From Cordylochernes scorpioides (Eukaryota; Arthropoda; Arachnida; Pseudoscorpiones; Chernetidae), in contig CP092874.1 of the NCBI GenBank assembly GCA_030710605.1, positions 18,091,451 to 18,155,450 on the forward strand: 64,000 bases of DNA, given 5' to 3'. Of this stretch, positions 10,963 through 23,784 are shown in pieces (within the stretch, counting starts at the first letter, position 1; every line of letters begins with the position of its first letter). Both the position numbers and the translations under genes were made by a program. The notes beneath the pieces were generated by a model. That model made no database searches. It was not told the DNA's origin and saw nothing but the letters and a program-made list of their open reading frames with translations.

Positions 10963-13679
10963 AGAGTAGCTGGAGTAGTATGATGAATTTGTGGAGTTGC
11001 CGGAGTAACATCGTTGAATCTCGCGGAGAAGCCGGAGTGAAATTGTTAAAACTTGTGGAGTAGCCGGAGTAACATTGTTGAAACTCGCAGAGAAGCCGGA
11101 GTAGAATTGATAAAACTTGGTGGAGTAGCAGGAGTAGTATGGTGAACTTGTGGAGTAGCCGGAGTAACATTGTTGAATCTCGCGGAGGAGCCGGAGTGAA
11201 ATTGTTAAAACTTGTGGAGTAGCCGGAGTAATATTGTTGAAACTCGCAGAGAAGCCGGAGTAGAATTGATAAAACTTGGTGGAGTAGCAGGAGTAGTATG
11301 ATGAATTTGTGGAGTTGCCGGAGTAACATCGTTGAATCTCGCGGAGAAGCCGGAGTGAAATTGTTAAAACTTGTGGAGTAGCCGGAGTAATATTGTTGAA
11401 ACTCGCAGAGAAGCCGGAGTAGAATTGATAAAACTTGGTGGAGTAGCAGGAGTAGTATGGTGAACTTGTGGAGTAGCCGGAGTAACATTGTTGAATCTCG
11501 CGGAGGAGCCGGAGTGAAATTGTTAAAACTTGTGGAGTAGCAGGAGTAATATTGTTGAAACTCGCAGAGAAGCCGGAGTAGAATTGATAAAACTTGGGGG
11601 AGTAGCAGGAGTAGTATGATGAACTTGTGGAGTAGCCGGAGTAACATTGTTGAATCTCGCGGAGGAGCCGGAGTGAAATTGTTAAAACTTGTGGAGTAGC
11701 CGGAGTAATATTGTTGAAACTCGCAGAGAAGCCGGAGTAGAATTGATAAAACTTGGTGGAGTAGCAGGAGTAGTATGATGAATTTGTGGAGTAGCCGGAG
11801 TAACATCGTTGAATCTCGCGGAGAAGCCGGAGTGAAATTGTTAAAACTTGTGGAGTAGCCGGAGTGATATTGTTGAAACTCGCAGAGAAGCCGGAGTAGA
11901 ATTGATAAAACTTGGTGGAGTAGCAGGACTAGTATGGTGAACTTGTGGAATAGCCGGAGTAACATTATTGAAACTCGCAGAGAAGCCGGAGTAGAATAGA
12001 TGAAACTTGGTGGAGTAGCCGGAGTAACATTGTTGAAACTTGGTGGAATAGCCGGAGTAACATTATTGACTCTTGGTGGAATAGCCGGAGTAACATTGTT
12101 GAAATTCGCGGAGAAGCCGTAGTAAAATTGTTGAAACTTATGGAGTAGCCGGAGTAACATTGTTGAAACTCGCGGAGAAGCCGGAGTAGAATTGATGAAA
12201 CTTGTTGAGTAGCCGCAGTAGTATTGATGAAACTTCGTGAAGTAGCCGGAGTAGTTTTAATGAGACTTCGTGGAGTAGCCTCAGTAGCTTTGATGACACT
12301 TCGTGGAGTAGCCTCAGTAGTATTTATGAAATTTCGTGGAGTAGCCGCAGTAGAATTGATGACACTTTGTGGAGTAGCCGCAGTATATTTGATGACACTT
12401 CGTGGAGTAGCCTCAGTAGTTTGATGAAACTCGTTGAGTAGCCGCAGTAGTATTGTTGATACTTCGTAGAGTAGCCGCAGTATATTTGATGATACTTCGT
12501 GGAGTAGCAGCAGTAGATTTGGTGACACTTCGTGGAGTAGCCTCAGTAGATTGATAAAACTCGTTGAGTAGCCGTAGTAGCATTGATGAAACTTGTTGAG
12601 TAGCAGCAGTAGAATTGTTGATACTTCGTAGAGTAGCCGCAGTAGTTTTAACGAAACTTCGTGGAGTAGCCTCAGTAGATTTGATGAAACTCGTTGAGTA
12701 GCCGTAGTAGATTTGATGAAACTTGTTGAGTAGCCGCAGTAGTATTTATGAAATTTCGTGGAGTAGCCGCAGTAGAATTGATGACACTACGTGGAGTAGC
12801 CTCAGTATATTTGATGACACTTCGTGGAGTAGCCTCAGTAGTTTGATGAAACTCGTTGAGTAGCCGCAGTAGAATTGTTGATACTTCGTAGAGTAGCTGC
12901 AGTAGGATTGTTAATACTTCGTAGAGTAGCCGCAGTAGGATTATTAATACTTCGTAGAGTAGCCGCAGTAGGATTGTTAATACTTCGTAGAGTAGCCGCA
13001 GTAGGAATGTTAATACTTTGTAGAGTAGCCGCAGTAGGATTGTTAATACTTCGTAGAGTAGCCGCAGTAGGATTGTTAATACTTTGTAGAGTAGCAGCAG
13101 TAGGATTGTTAATACTTTGTAGAGTAGCCGCAGTAGGATTGTTAATACTTCGTAGAGTAGCCGCAGTAGGATTGTTAATACTTCGTAGAGTAGCCGCAGT
13201 AGGAATGTTAATACTTTGTAGAGTAGCCGCAGTAGGATTGTTAATACTTCGTAGAGTAGCCTCAGTAGGATTGTTAATACTTCGTAGAGTAGCCGCAGTA
13301 GGATTGTTAATACTTTGTAGATTAGCCGCAGTAGTTTTGATGACACTTCGTGGAGTAGCCGCAATAGTATTGATGAAACTTCGTGAAGTAGCCGCAGTAG
13401 AATTTTTGATACTTCGTAGAGTAGCCGCAGTAGGATTGTTGATACTTCGTGGATTAGCCTCAGTAGAATTGATGACACTTCGTGGAGTAGCCTCAGTATT
13501 TGGATGAACTCGTTGAGTAGCCGCAATAGTATTTATTAAACTTCGTGGAGTAGCCGCAGTAGAATTGTTGATACTTCGTAGAGTAGCCGCAGGAGATTTA
13601 ACGAAACTTCGTGGAGTAGCCGCAATAGATTTGATGACACTTCGTGGAGTAGCCTCAGTAGTTTGATTAAACTCGTTGA
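10963..13679 (-). repeat. 33-bp-family minisatellite, first block
   Basis: Degenerate 30-33 bp units centred on GTGGAGTAGCCGCAGTA. From about 11104 to 11990 five unit variants form a 159-bp higher-order repeat: the landmark GAATTGATAAAACTTGG recurs at 11104, 11263, 11422, 11581, 11740 and 11899. From about 12870 to 13320 a homogeneous 33-bp variant (GGATTGTTAATACTTCG...) is repeated. Because 33 and 159 are multiples of three, long frames (up to 399 codons) stay open on one or both strands; I treat these as by-products of the period, not genes. Confidence 0.9.
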
Positions 13680-15464
13680 ATTACTGAAAAAAAGGGGAAA
13701 GCTAAGTTATAACTTATTTAGAAGATAATAATAATAAAACAGTTGTAAGGACGAGATGAAAATTCCGAAATTTGCATACTTGTTGCTAGTTCTCCATATC
13801 ATAATTTGTTTCAAACGGCCAGAATACCTAATACAAGAGTTTGTTAAATGTAAACGGAGAATGTATCGGAAATCAAACGATGGATTTGGATGTGTTGGCA
13901 CTCCTATACTACTACTACTGAACATATCCAGTGGCTATTGTATCCAGGTCATTTGGTTACTTCTAATGATCAGTGGTATTGAGCCTAACCCTGGCCCCAA
14001 AAAGCAGACAACTTTGTTAACAGAGCCAACCCCCACAGGGAAGAAATCGGCTGATACTGAGTTGAAGACAATGATCGTCCAAATGTCATCAGAGATCAGA
14101 AATCTTGGCGAGAGAATAGATACGAGATTGTCAAACATCGAGAAAAGAATAATAGAGTGGGACCAGAGACTTCTTGGAGTTGAAATGAAGTTAACAACTT
14201 GTGTGGAAACCTCGGCTGCTACGAACGAGAAAGTCTCTGAGAATGTAACTAAGTTAAGGGAAATTGAAGCCAGGACCGACTTTCTGGAGATGAAGCTGCG
14301 GGAGCCAAATCTCGTTTTCTACGGAGTTGAGGGAGAAGCGAATGAAGGACCAGCTGAAAGTCTTCAAAAAGTTAAATCTATTATAAAAGAAAAAATGCTG
14401 ATTCTAGAGAATATAAGTATAACTAAATGCCATAGACTTGGAAAGGCTAATAAATCGCCTATTTTGATTTCATTGCCTGAATATGAGGACAGAATTAAAT
14501 TATTCAAAAATACGACTAAACTTAGAGATAGCAAAATTTACATAAGCAAAGACTACAGTAAAAAGATTAGAGATCAACGGCTTATTCTTATTGCTAAAAG
14601 GAAAGAACTTTTTGAAAAAGGCACTCGATCAAAGTTGAGAGATAACAAACTTTTTGTAAAAGGTGTAGTTTATGAAGCTGTAAATGGCCAAGTTGTCAAT
14701 ACTAATGGAAATAAGATATAGCTAAAACAGTTTTTTTTTTTTTTTAAATCATATTTCCACTATATATATTTTTTTCGCTAATAACCACAATACCCTATAG
14801 CTTCACATTGCAATCTTATATTTAAATTCCCAAACTTTTAGTATTTTGATCTTTTCTTATTTAATTTGATTTCACAATGTTTTTGTTTTTAGGATTTGTA
14901 TTTTTACGCACTTTACCTTATTCATATGTAATTATATCTAAAAGCGCACCTAACTATGTAAATTTATCATTACCAACATATGTAAATTTTAACTTTTGTT
15001 TTTGTCCACCTTGATTCTTTTTCTTTAAAATGACCATTCTTTATTCCTGCCATTACTTTTTAAAAAAGAAAAAAGATTTACATGTTCATTCTTATTTACA
15101 TATTTTCCTTTTTGTATATATTACCTTTTGCCTACTGATTATTGCCTTTTCACAAATGCCTGTTATTTTTCTTATAATCACCAAATGTTTTCCACTTATC
15201 CTTTGTTAATGTAATTTTCATATTGTTTTCAATGTTCTTCATATTCTCATGTTATACTTTTGCATTTATCATTCATTTTATTTCTCTTCCCCATTAATGA
15301 TATATGTGTAATATATGTTTAAAGTCACCCTGTTTGCCATACCTCAATTGTAAATACTTTATCTCTCCCTTTTCCCCTGTGTTTAATATTGTTTGTAATT
15401 CAACGGCGAATCCGTATAGGGCAAGACGCCCTAATAAAGTTGTTTTGTTGTTGTTGTTGTTGTT
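13680..15464 (+). mobile_element. ORF1-only LINE (half-LINE) inside the minisatellite
   Basis: The insertion is flanked by a perfect direct repeat of satellite sequence, GATTAAACTCGTTGA, at 13665-13679 and 15465-15479. It has a short 5' leader, one 321-codon ORF (13756-14721), a 740-bp AT-rich 3' region and a (GTT)n tail after AATAAAGTTGTTTTG. There is no endonuclease or reverse transcriptase ORF. Target-site duplication and simple-repeat tail show target-primed insertion, presumably using enzymes from a full-length CR1/L2-like relative. Confidence 0.85.
13756..14721 (+). CDS. LINE ORF1 protein with N-terminal 2A-like motif
   Basis: 321 residues, uninterrupted. Residues 1-72 include two hydrophobic stretches (about 8-18 and 50-72), followed by ISGIEPNPGP at about 72-81. 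This matches the 2A-like stop-carry-on motif found at the N-terminus of some CR1/L2-type LINE proteins, except that the usual Asp of D(V/I)ExNPGP is Gly. Residues about 95-165 are charged heptad-like sequence suggesting a coiled coil. About 180-265 (NLVFYGVEGE, ITKCHRLGKA, KIYISKDYSKKIRDQRLIL) look like the RRM and C-terminal domain of ORF1 RNA-binding proteins. Family role: binds element RNA and acts as a chaperone in the retrotransposition particle. Start is the first ATG after the 5' junction. The intact frame suggests a young or recently mobilised copy. Confidence 0.8.
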   Translation: MKIPKFAYLLLVLHIIICFKRPEYLIQEFVKCKRRMYRKSNDGFGCVGTPILLLLNISSGYCIQVIWLLLMISGIEPNPGPKKQTTLLTEPTPTGKKSADTELKTMIVQMSSEIRNLGERIDTRLSNIEKRIIEWDQRLLGVEMKLTTCVETSAATNEKVSENVTKLREIEARTDFLEMKLREPNLVFYGVEGEANEGPAESLQKVKSIIKEKMLILENISITKCHRLGKANKSPILISLPEYEDRIKLFKNTTKLRDSKIYISKDYSKKIRDQRLILIAKRKELFEKGTRSKLRDNKLFVKGVVYEAVNGQVVNTNGNKI

Positions 15465-15740
15465 GATTAAACTCGTTGAGTAGCCGCAGTAGAATTGTTG
15501 ATACTTCGTAGGGTAGCCGCATTAGAATTGATGACACTTTGTGGAGTAGCTGCAGTAGATTTGATGAAACTCGTTTAGTAGCCGCAGTAGAATTGTTGAT
15601 ACTTCGTAGAGTAGTCGCAGTAGATTTGATGATACTTCGTGGAGTATCCGCAGTAGATTTGGTGAGACTTCGTGGAGTAGCCTTAGTAGATTTGATGACA
15701 CTTCGTGGAGTAGCCGCAGTAGATTTGATGACACTTCGTG

Positions 15741-17640
15741 GAGTAGCCTCAGTAGATTGATGAAACTCGTTGAGTAGCCGCAGTAGAATTAATGAAACTT
15801 GTTGAGTAGCCACAGAAGTATTGATGAAATTTCGTGAAGTAACCGCAGTAGTATTGTTTATATTTCGTAGAGTAGCCGCAGTAGTTTTGATGACACTTTA
15901 TGGAGTAGCCTCAGTATATTGATGAAACTCGTAGAGTAGCCGCAGTAATATTGATGAAACTTGTTGAGTAGCCGCAGTTGATTGGTGAAACTTCGTGTTG
16001 TAGCCACAGTAGATTTGATGACACTTTGTGGAGTAGCCTCAGTAGATTGATAAAACCCGTAGAGTAGCCGCAGTTATATTGATGTAACTTGTTGAGTAGC
16101 CGCAGTAGATTGGTGAAACTTCGTGTTGTAGCCACAGTAGATTTGATGACACTTTGCGGAGTAGCCTCAGTAGATTGATAAAACCCGTAGAGTAGCCACA
16201 GTTATATTGATGTAACTTGTTGAGTAGCCGCAGTAGATTGGTGAAACTTCGTGTTGTAGCCACAGTAGATTTGATGACATTTTGTGGAGTAGCCTCAGTA
16301 GATTGATAAAACCCGTAGAGTAGCCGCAGTAATATTGATGTAACTTGTTGAGTAGTCGCAGTAGATTGGTGAAACTTCGTGTAGTAGCCGCAGTAGATTG
16401 GTGAAACTTCGTGTAGTAGCCGCAGTAGATTGGTGAAACTTCGTGTAGTAGCCGCAGTAGATTTGATGATACTTCGTGGAGTAGGCTCGGGAGATTGATG
16501 AAACTCGTTGAGTAGCCATAGTAGAATTGATGAAACTTGTTGAGTAGCCGCAGTAATATTGATTAAACGTCGTGGTGTAGCCGCAGTAATATTGATGAAA
16601 TTCGATGAGTAGCCGTAGTGCAATTGAAGAAACTTCGTGGAGTAACCGCAGTAATATTGATGAAGATAGTTGAGTAGCCGTAGTAGAATGAATGAAACTT
16701 GTTGAGTAGCCGCAGTAATATTAAAGAAACTTCGTGGAGAAGCCGCAATAGATTTGTTGATACTTCGTAGAGTAGCCGCAGCAATATTTATGAAGCTAGT
16801 TGAGTAGCCGTAGTAGAATGGATTAGACTTGTTGAGTAACCGCAGAAATTTTGATGAAACTTTGTGAAGTAGCCGCAGTAGAATTGTTGATACTTCGTGG
16901 AGTAGCCTCAGTAGAATTGATGAAACTTCGTGGAGTAGCCGCAGTAGATTTGATGACACTTCTTGGAGTAGCCTCAGTAGAATGATGAAACTCGTTGAGT
17001 AGCCGTAGTAGAATGAATGAAACTTGTTGAGTAGCCGCAGTAATATTAAAGAAACTTCGTGGAGAAGCCGCAGTAGAATTGATGACACTTTATGGAGTAG
17101 CCCCAGTATATTTGATGACACTTCGTGGAGTAGCCTCAGTGGTTTGATGAAACTCGTTGAGTAGCCGCAGTAGTATTTATGAAATTTCGTGGAGTAGCCG
17201 CAGTAGAATTGATGACACTTTGTGGAGTAGCCGCAGTATATTTGATGACACTTCGTGGAGTAGCCTCAGTAGTTTGATGAAACTCGTTGAGTAGCCGCAG
17301 TAGTATTGTTGATACTTCGTAGAGTAGCCGCAGTATATTTGATGATACTTCGTGGAGTAGCAGCAGTAGATTTGGTGACACTTCGTGGAGTAGCCTCAGT
17401 AGATTGATAAAACTCGTTGAGTAGCCGTAGTAGCATTGATGAAACTTGTTGAGTAGCAGCAGTAGAATTGTTGATACTTCGTAGAGTAGCCGCAGTAGTT
17501 TTAACGAAACTTCGTGGAGTAGCCTCAGTAGATTTGATGAAACTTGTTGAGTAGCCGCAGTAGTATTTATGAAATTTCGTGGAGTAGCCGCAGTAGAATT
17601 GATGACACTTTGTGGAGTAGCCGCAGTATATTTGATGACA
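15741..17640 (-). repeat. Segmental duplication within the array, copy 1
   Basis: The irregular order of unit variants here recurs nearly identically at 17641-19450 with a constant offset of 1,779 bp over 16039-17500. An extra 128-bp unit set near 16020-16148 changes the offset upstream. Confidence 0.8.
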
Positions 17641-19450
17641 CTTCGTGGAGTAGCCTCAGTAGATTGATGAAACTCGTTGAGTAGCCGCAGTAGAATTAAT
17701 GAAACTTGTTGAGTAGCCACAGAAGTATTAATGAAATTTCGTGAAGTAACCGCAGTAGTATTGTTTATATTTCGTAGAGTAGCCGCAGTAGTTTTGATGA
17801 CACTTTATGGAGTAGCCTCAGTATATTGATGAAACTCGTAGAGTAGCCGCAGTAATATTGATGAAACTTGTTGAGTAGCCGCAGTTGATTGGTGAAACTT
17901 CGTGTTGTAGCCACAGTAGATTTGATGACACTTTGCGGAGTAGCCTCAGTAGATTGATAAAACCCGTAGAGTAGCCACAGTTATATTGATGTAACTTGTT
18001 GAGTAGCCGCAGTAGATTGGTGAAACTTCGTGTTGTAGCCACAGTAGATTTGATGACATTTTGTGGAGTAGCCTCAGTAGATTGATAAAACCCGTAGAGT
18101 AGCCGCAGTAATATTGATGTAACTTGTTGAGTAGTCGCAGTAGATTGGTGAAACTTCGTGTAGTAGCCGCAGTAGATTGGTGAAACTTCGTGTAGTAGCC
18201 GCAGTAGATTGGTGAAACTTCGTGTAGTAGCCGCAGTAGATTTGATGATACTTCGTGGAGTAGGCTCGGGAGATTGATGAAACTCGTTGAGTAGCCATAG
18301 TATAATTGATGAAACTTGTTGAGTAGCCGCAGTAATATTGATTAAACGTCGTGGTGTAGCCGCAGTAATATTGATGAAATTCGATGAGTAGCCGTAGTGC
18401 AATTGATGAAACTTCGTGGAGTAACCGCAGTAATATTGATGAAGATAGTTGAGTAGCCGTAGTAGAATGAATGAAACTTGTTGAGTAGCCGCAGTAATAT
18501 TAAAGAAACTTCGTGGAGAAGCCGCAATAGATTTGTTGATACTTCGTAGAGTAGCCGCAGCAATATTTATGAAGCTAGTTGAGTAGCCGTAGTAGAATTG
18601 ATTAAACTTGTTGAGTAACCGCAGAAATTTTGATGAAACTTTGTGAAGTAGCCGCAGTAGAATTGTTGATACTTCGTGGAGTAGCCTCAGTAGAATTGAT
18701 GAAACTTCGTGGAGTAGCCGCAGTAGATTTGATGACACTTCTTGGAGTAGCCTCAGTAGAATGATGAAACTCGTTGAGAAGCCGTAGTAGAATGAATGAA
18801 ACTTGTTGAGTAGCCGCAGTAATATTAAAGAAACTTCGTGGAGAAGCCGCAGTAGAATTGATGACACTTTATGGAGTAGCCCCAGTATATTTGATGACAC
18901 TTCGTGGAGTAGCCTCAGTGGTTTGATGAAACTCGTTGAGTAGCCGCAGTAGTATTTATGAAATTTCGTGGAGTAGCCGCAGTAGAATTGATGACACTTT
19001 GTGGAGTAGCCGCAGTATATTTGATGACACTTCGTGGAGTAGCCTCAGTAGTTTGATGAAACTCGTTGAGTAGCCGCAGTAGTATTGTTGATACTTCGTA
19101 GAGTAGCCGCAGTATATTTGATGATACTTCGTGGAGTAGCAGCAGTAAATTTGGTGACACTTCGTGGAGTAGCCTCAGTAGATTGATAAAACTCGTTTAT
19201 TAGCCGTAGTAGCATTGATGAAACTTGTTGAGTAGCAGCAGTAGAATTGTTGATACTTCGTAGAGTAGCCGCAGTAGTTTTAACGAAACTTCGTGGAGTA
19301 GCCTCAGTAGATTTGATGAAACTCGTTGAGTAGCCGTAGTAGATTTGATGAAACTTGTTGAGTAGCCGCAGTAGTATTTATGAAATTTCGTGGAGTAGCC
19401 GCAGTAGAATTGATGACACTTTGTGGAGTAGCCGCAGTATATTTGATGAC
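17641..19450 (-). repeat. Segmental duplication within the array, copy 2
   Basis: Second copy of the 1.8-1.9 kb block. Idiosyncratic units such as ACTTCGTGGAGTAGGCTCGG (near 16469 and 18248) are shared, so the block duplicated as a whole. Confidence 0.8.
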
Positions 19451-21604
19451 ACTTCGTGGAGTAGCCTCAGTGGTTTGATGAAACTCGTTGAGTAGCCGCA
19501 GTAGTATTGTTGATACTTCTTAGAGTAGCCGCAGTTGATTTAACGAAACTTCGTGGAGTAGCCGCAGTAGGATTGTTGATACTTCGTAGAGTAGCCGCAG
19601 TAGTTTGATGACACTTCGTGGGGTAGCCTCAGTAGTTTGATGCAACTTGTTTAGTAGCCGCAGTTATATTGATGAAACATTGTGAAGTAGCCGCAGTAGA
19701 ATTGTTGATACTTCATAGAATAGCCGCAGTAGATCTAACGAAACTTCGTGGAGTAGCCGCAGTAGATTTGATTACACATCGTGGAGTAGCCTCAGTTGAT
19801 TGATTAAATTTGTTGAGTAGCCGCAGTAGATTTGATGAAATATTTTGAGTAGCCGCAGTAGTATTGAAGAAACCTCGTGGAATAGCCGCAGTAGAATTGT
19901 TGATACTTCGTAGAGTAGCCGCAGAAGATTTGATGACACTTCGTGGAGTAGCCTCAGTAGATTTGATGAAACTTCGTTGAGTAGCCGCAGTAATATTGAA
20001 GAAACCTCGTGGAATAGCCGCAGTAGAATTGTTGATACTTCGTAGAGTAGCCGCAGTAGATTTGATGACACTTCGTGGAGAAGCCTCAGTAGATTGATGA
20101 AACTCGTTGAGTAGCCGCAGTAGTATTGAAGAAACCTCGTGGAATAGCCGCAGTAGAATTGTTGATACTTCGTAGAGTAGCCGCAGAAGATTTGATGACA
20201 CTTCGTGGAGTAGCCTCAGTAGATTTGATGAAACTTCGTTGAGTAGCCGCAGTAATATTGAAGAAACCTCGTGGAATAGCCGCAGTAGAATTGTTGATAC
20301 TTCATAGAGTAGCCGCAGTAGATTTGATGACACTTTGTGGAGAAGCCTCAGTAGATTGATGAAACTCGTTGAGTAGCCGTAGTAGATTTGATGAAACTTG
20401 TTGAGTACCCGCAGTAGTATTTATTTAATTTCGTGGAGTAGCCGCAGTAGAATTGATGACACTTCGTGGAGTAGCCTCAGTAGTTAGATGAAACTCGTTG
20501 AGTAGCCGCTGTAGAATTGTTGATACTTCGTAGAGTAGCCGTAGTAGTTTTATGACACTTCGTGGGGTAGCCGCAGTAGATTTGGTGACACTTCGTAGAG
20601 TAGTCTCAGTAGATTGATGAAATTCGTTGAGTAGCCGCAGAAGTATTGATGAATTTTCGTGGAGTAGCCGCAGTAGAATTGTTTATTCTTCGTAGCGTAG
20701 CCGCAGTAGTTTTAAGGAAATTTCGTGGAGTAGCCGCAGTAGATTTGGTGACACTTCGTGGAGAAGCCGCAGTAGAATTTTTCATACTTCGTGGAGTAGC
20801 CGCAGTATAATTGATCAAACTTCGTACAGTAGCCGCAGTAGAATTGATCAAACTTCGAAGAGTAACCGCAGTAGAATTTATCATACTTCGTAGAAAAGCC
20901 GCAGTAGAATTGATTAAACTTCGTAGAGTAGCCGCAGTAGAATTTTTCAAACTTCGTGGAGTAGCCGCAGTAGAATTGATCAAACTTCGTGGAGTAGCCG
21001 CAGTAGAATTGATCAAACTTCGTGGAGTAGCCGCAGTAGAATTTTTCAAAATTCGTGGAGTAGCCGCAGTAGAATTGATCAAACTTCGTAGAGTAGCCGC
21101 AGTAGAATTGATCAAACTTCGTGGAGTAGCCGCAGTTGAATTTTTCAAACTTCGTGGAGTAGCCGCAGTAGAATTGATCAAACTTCGTGGAGTAGCCACA
21201 GTAGAATTGATCAAACTTCGTGGAGTAGCCGCAGTAGAATTTTTCAAACTTCGTGGAGTAGCCGCAGTAGAATTGATCAAACTTCGTAGAGTAGCCGCAG
21301 TAGAATTTATCATACTTCGTGGAGTAGCCGCAGTATATTTGATCAAACTTCGTAGAGTAGCCGCAGTAGAATTGATCAAGCTTCGTAGAGTAGCCGCAGT
21401 AGAATTATGATACTTCGTAGAGGAGCCGCAATAGAATTGATCAAACCTCGTAGAGTAATATCAGTAGAATTATGATACTTCGTAGAGTAGCCTCAGTAGA
21501 ATTGATGATAATTCGCGGAGAAGCCGCAGTCGAATTGATGAAACTTCGTGGAATAGCCGCAGTAGAAACGATGAAACTTCGTGGAGTAGCCGTACTAGTA
21601 ATTT

Positions 21605-22876
21605 TATTTTTAATGGCCTAAACATACGGCGAATTTTATCGACGCCGCTTCGCACGGAATGTTGCTAGAAACTTGCAGGTGAAAATACATGGCAGCCTTC
21701 AGAAAACAATAATGTTCCTATGTTTGTATGGGCTTTAAACTCGAGTCATTGTTATGCCAAACCTCTAGTCACTATATCAACCATCCTCACAAATAAATTA
21801 TAGAAGAGAACAATATCTATATAAAAGATTAAAATTTTCAAAAGACTTTTAAAGAGATAATTTTGGAGATAAAAAGACACAACGACAGAGATAATCTCTC
21901 GGAGTAGTTCTAAACATAGATCCTCTTAGGCCATAGGCTATTTATTTGGGTCAGCCTCGTAACTTCGGGATGTTTGCCCCACCTCTACCACGGTGTCACC
22001 TGTTATCGCACTACTTAGAATTCTAATTTTATCTATCTTAAGTAATAAATTTATAAAAATATTATTTATTACAGAGAGAGAGAGAGAGAAACACCTCAAA
22101 TTTAAGTCTACCTACTCAAGTTTCATGGTGTTCTCTCAGATATTCTCTGTTAAATAAAAAGAAGTTAAAACACAGTTTTCTCTATCTATCAACGACAAAA
22201 GATAAGTTAGGCCGCAGTGGAGACGCTTATATTCAACGAAAATTTATTAAATACTTAATTATTTTGACTCCATGACACAAAAATGATATATACAGTAGTG
22301 TATGTAAAGTATATGTATATAATGTATGTAAGTATATATAATAAAAATAGAAATTTAGTCTGTTATAAGAATGAGTCTAGAAAGATAGCCAGTTACAAAG
22401 CCTATTATTGTGTTTACCTTAAGCTAAATAAAGTATTAACTCGTCGCACATTCGATGGACAAATTTAAATTCTAATGAAATTTAAAATGCATCGACGCAA
22501 TAAAATCGAACTGTTCTTACACAGATAAAGAGGATATTTAAGCAACCAATCTTTTCAATACAACGCACACAATAACAAACTTACTATTAAATAATTTATA
22601 AATTAAACTTCAGTTTTTTTCTTCTTAAAATCGATTTACAATCTTAGTGCCTCCTATATTCAATTTAATCTTTCACAGTGCTTTGTTTTACAGTTCAATT
22701 TCCTCGATATAATTATTTTTCTATCGTAATTCAGCGCAAGCCATCAGCAACTTTTAATTGCACGATCACAGATGTTTTTATCTTTATTTATCAACCTAAT
22801 CCCACAATTATGCTTTTTAACTATTAAAAAAATAACTTTAGAGTTTTTTAAGACATGTTTAAAACAATTAAATAAA
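21605..22876. other. AT-rich spacer with (GA)n
   Basis: Only a (GA)n tract at about 22073-22089. No supported gene. Confidence 0.5.
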
Positions 22877-22880
22877 TATA

Positions 22881-23280
22881 CAGGGTGATCCAAAAGTCCC
22901 GCACAACTTTAAAAATTAATAACTCCGCGAATATTTGCGCTAGAGCAATGCGGTAAACACCATTGTGTTCAGGATGCAATGGGATTTTTTATGGCAAATA
23001 ATGAAAAATTCGAAATTGATTTTAGTTACAACTTTATTCGCTAGATGGCGCTCTACCAGAATCAGAGATTCAGCGGCCAAATTGTTTGATAAATTGAAAA
23101 ATATAACTGAACGACACGTATTTTTCCTTTTTGAATACCAGGAAAGAACCCTAATAATATCAAATGATAAATTAATAAAACACCATTTCGCCAAAAGTTA
23201 GAAGAATTGGTTGACGATTTTTAAATACAATCTGAGATATGTAAAATAGGTATATGCAAATTAAACATGTAGCAAAAAAT
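22881..23280 (+). repeat. Left terminal inverted repeat
   Basis: Reverse complement of about 33919-34318. Contains a 78-codon open stretch (22965-23201) also present in the right copy; I take it as chance within the TIR, not a gene. Confidence 0.85.
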
Positions 23281-23784
23281 ATTTATATTTTAGATGGGGT
23301 TTTGTGAAATAGATTGAATGTTTGAAAATAACTACTGATATCAATACACGATTTTTAAAATGTTAATATAGTACCAAAAATTATGATGGCACTACAAATA
23401 GGATTTCTTGCCATAAGGAATGTGTAGTTTCTTGACTAATTGGCGACACTTGATTATTTAACTGGATATTTGTCATGATCCAACAAATGAAATATAGAGG
23501 GGAGTGAAAAATATATTTGTCGTACTTTATTCCAAATACCCTTTGGGTTTGTCAAATGTTATCATTGTTTATTATACTGTACATAATTTTGAAAATGTAT
23601 CCCCTCAAAAAAATCATTTTTAAATCGACCTTTTGCGTTGAAAAACGTGGTAGTAAAATCATTTTGTATTATTTTTTGCGCAAAATTTCTAAAGTTGGGG
23701 GGGGGGGATAAAGAGAATATCCCTTATGCTATTTCTTCTAATGAGCGAAAAGCGATAAACTAAACATAGGGGTAAAATTGTGTA

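Larger units (their letters stand above)
15465..21600 (-). repeat. 33-bp-family minisatellite, second block
   Basis: Continuation of the array after the LINE insertion. Units of about 31-33 bp (consensus core CTTCGTGGAGTAGCCGCAGTAGAA) with many variants. A 33-bp/66-bp sub-array with alternating GAATTGATCAAA and GAATTTTTCAAA variants occupies about 20800-21400. Long open frames on both strands (for example 199 codons at 20811-21410 plus and 257 codons at 20606-21379 minus) follow from the period of three and carry no domain. Confidence 0.9.

Noticed and set aside
10961..13526. Long Leu/Arg-rich open frames (399, 284 and 210 codons) in the minisatellite
   Set aside because: The repeat period is a multiple of three and both strands stay open; composition is periodic and no domain is present.
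10963..21600. CRISPR-like alternation of short repeats
   Set aside because: No unique spacers; adjacent units are variants of one 33-bp sequence, and the genome is eukaryotic.
22965..23201. 78-codon ORF duplicated at 33998-34234
   Set aside because: It sits in the terminal inverted repeats, so conservation follows from TIR identity.
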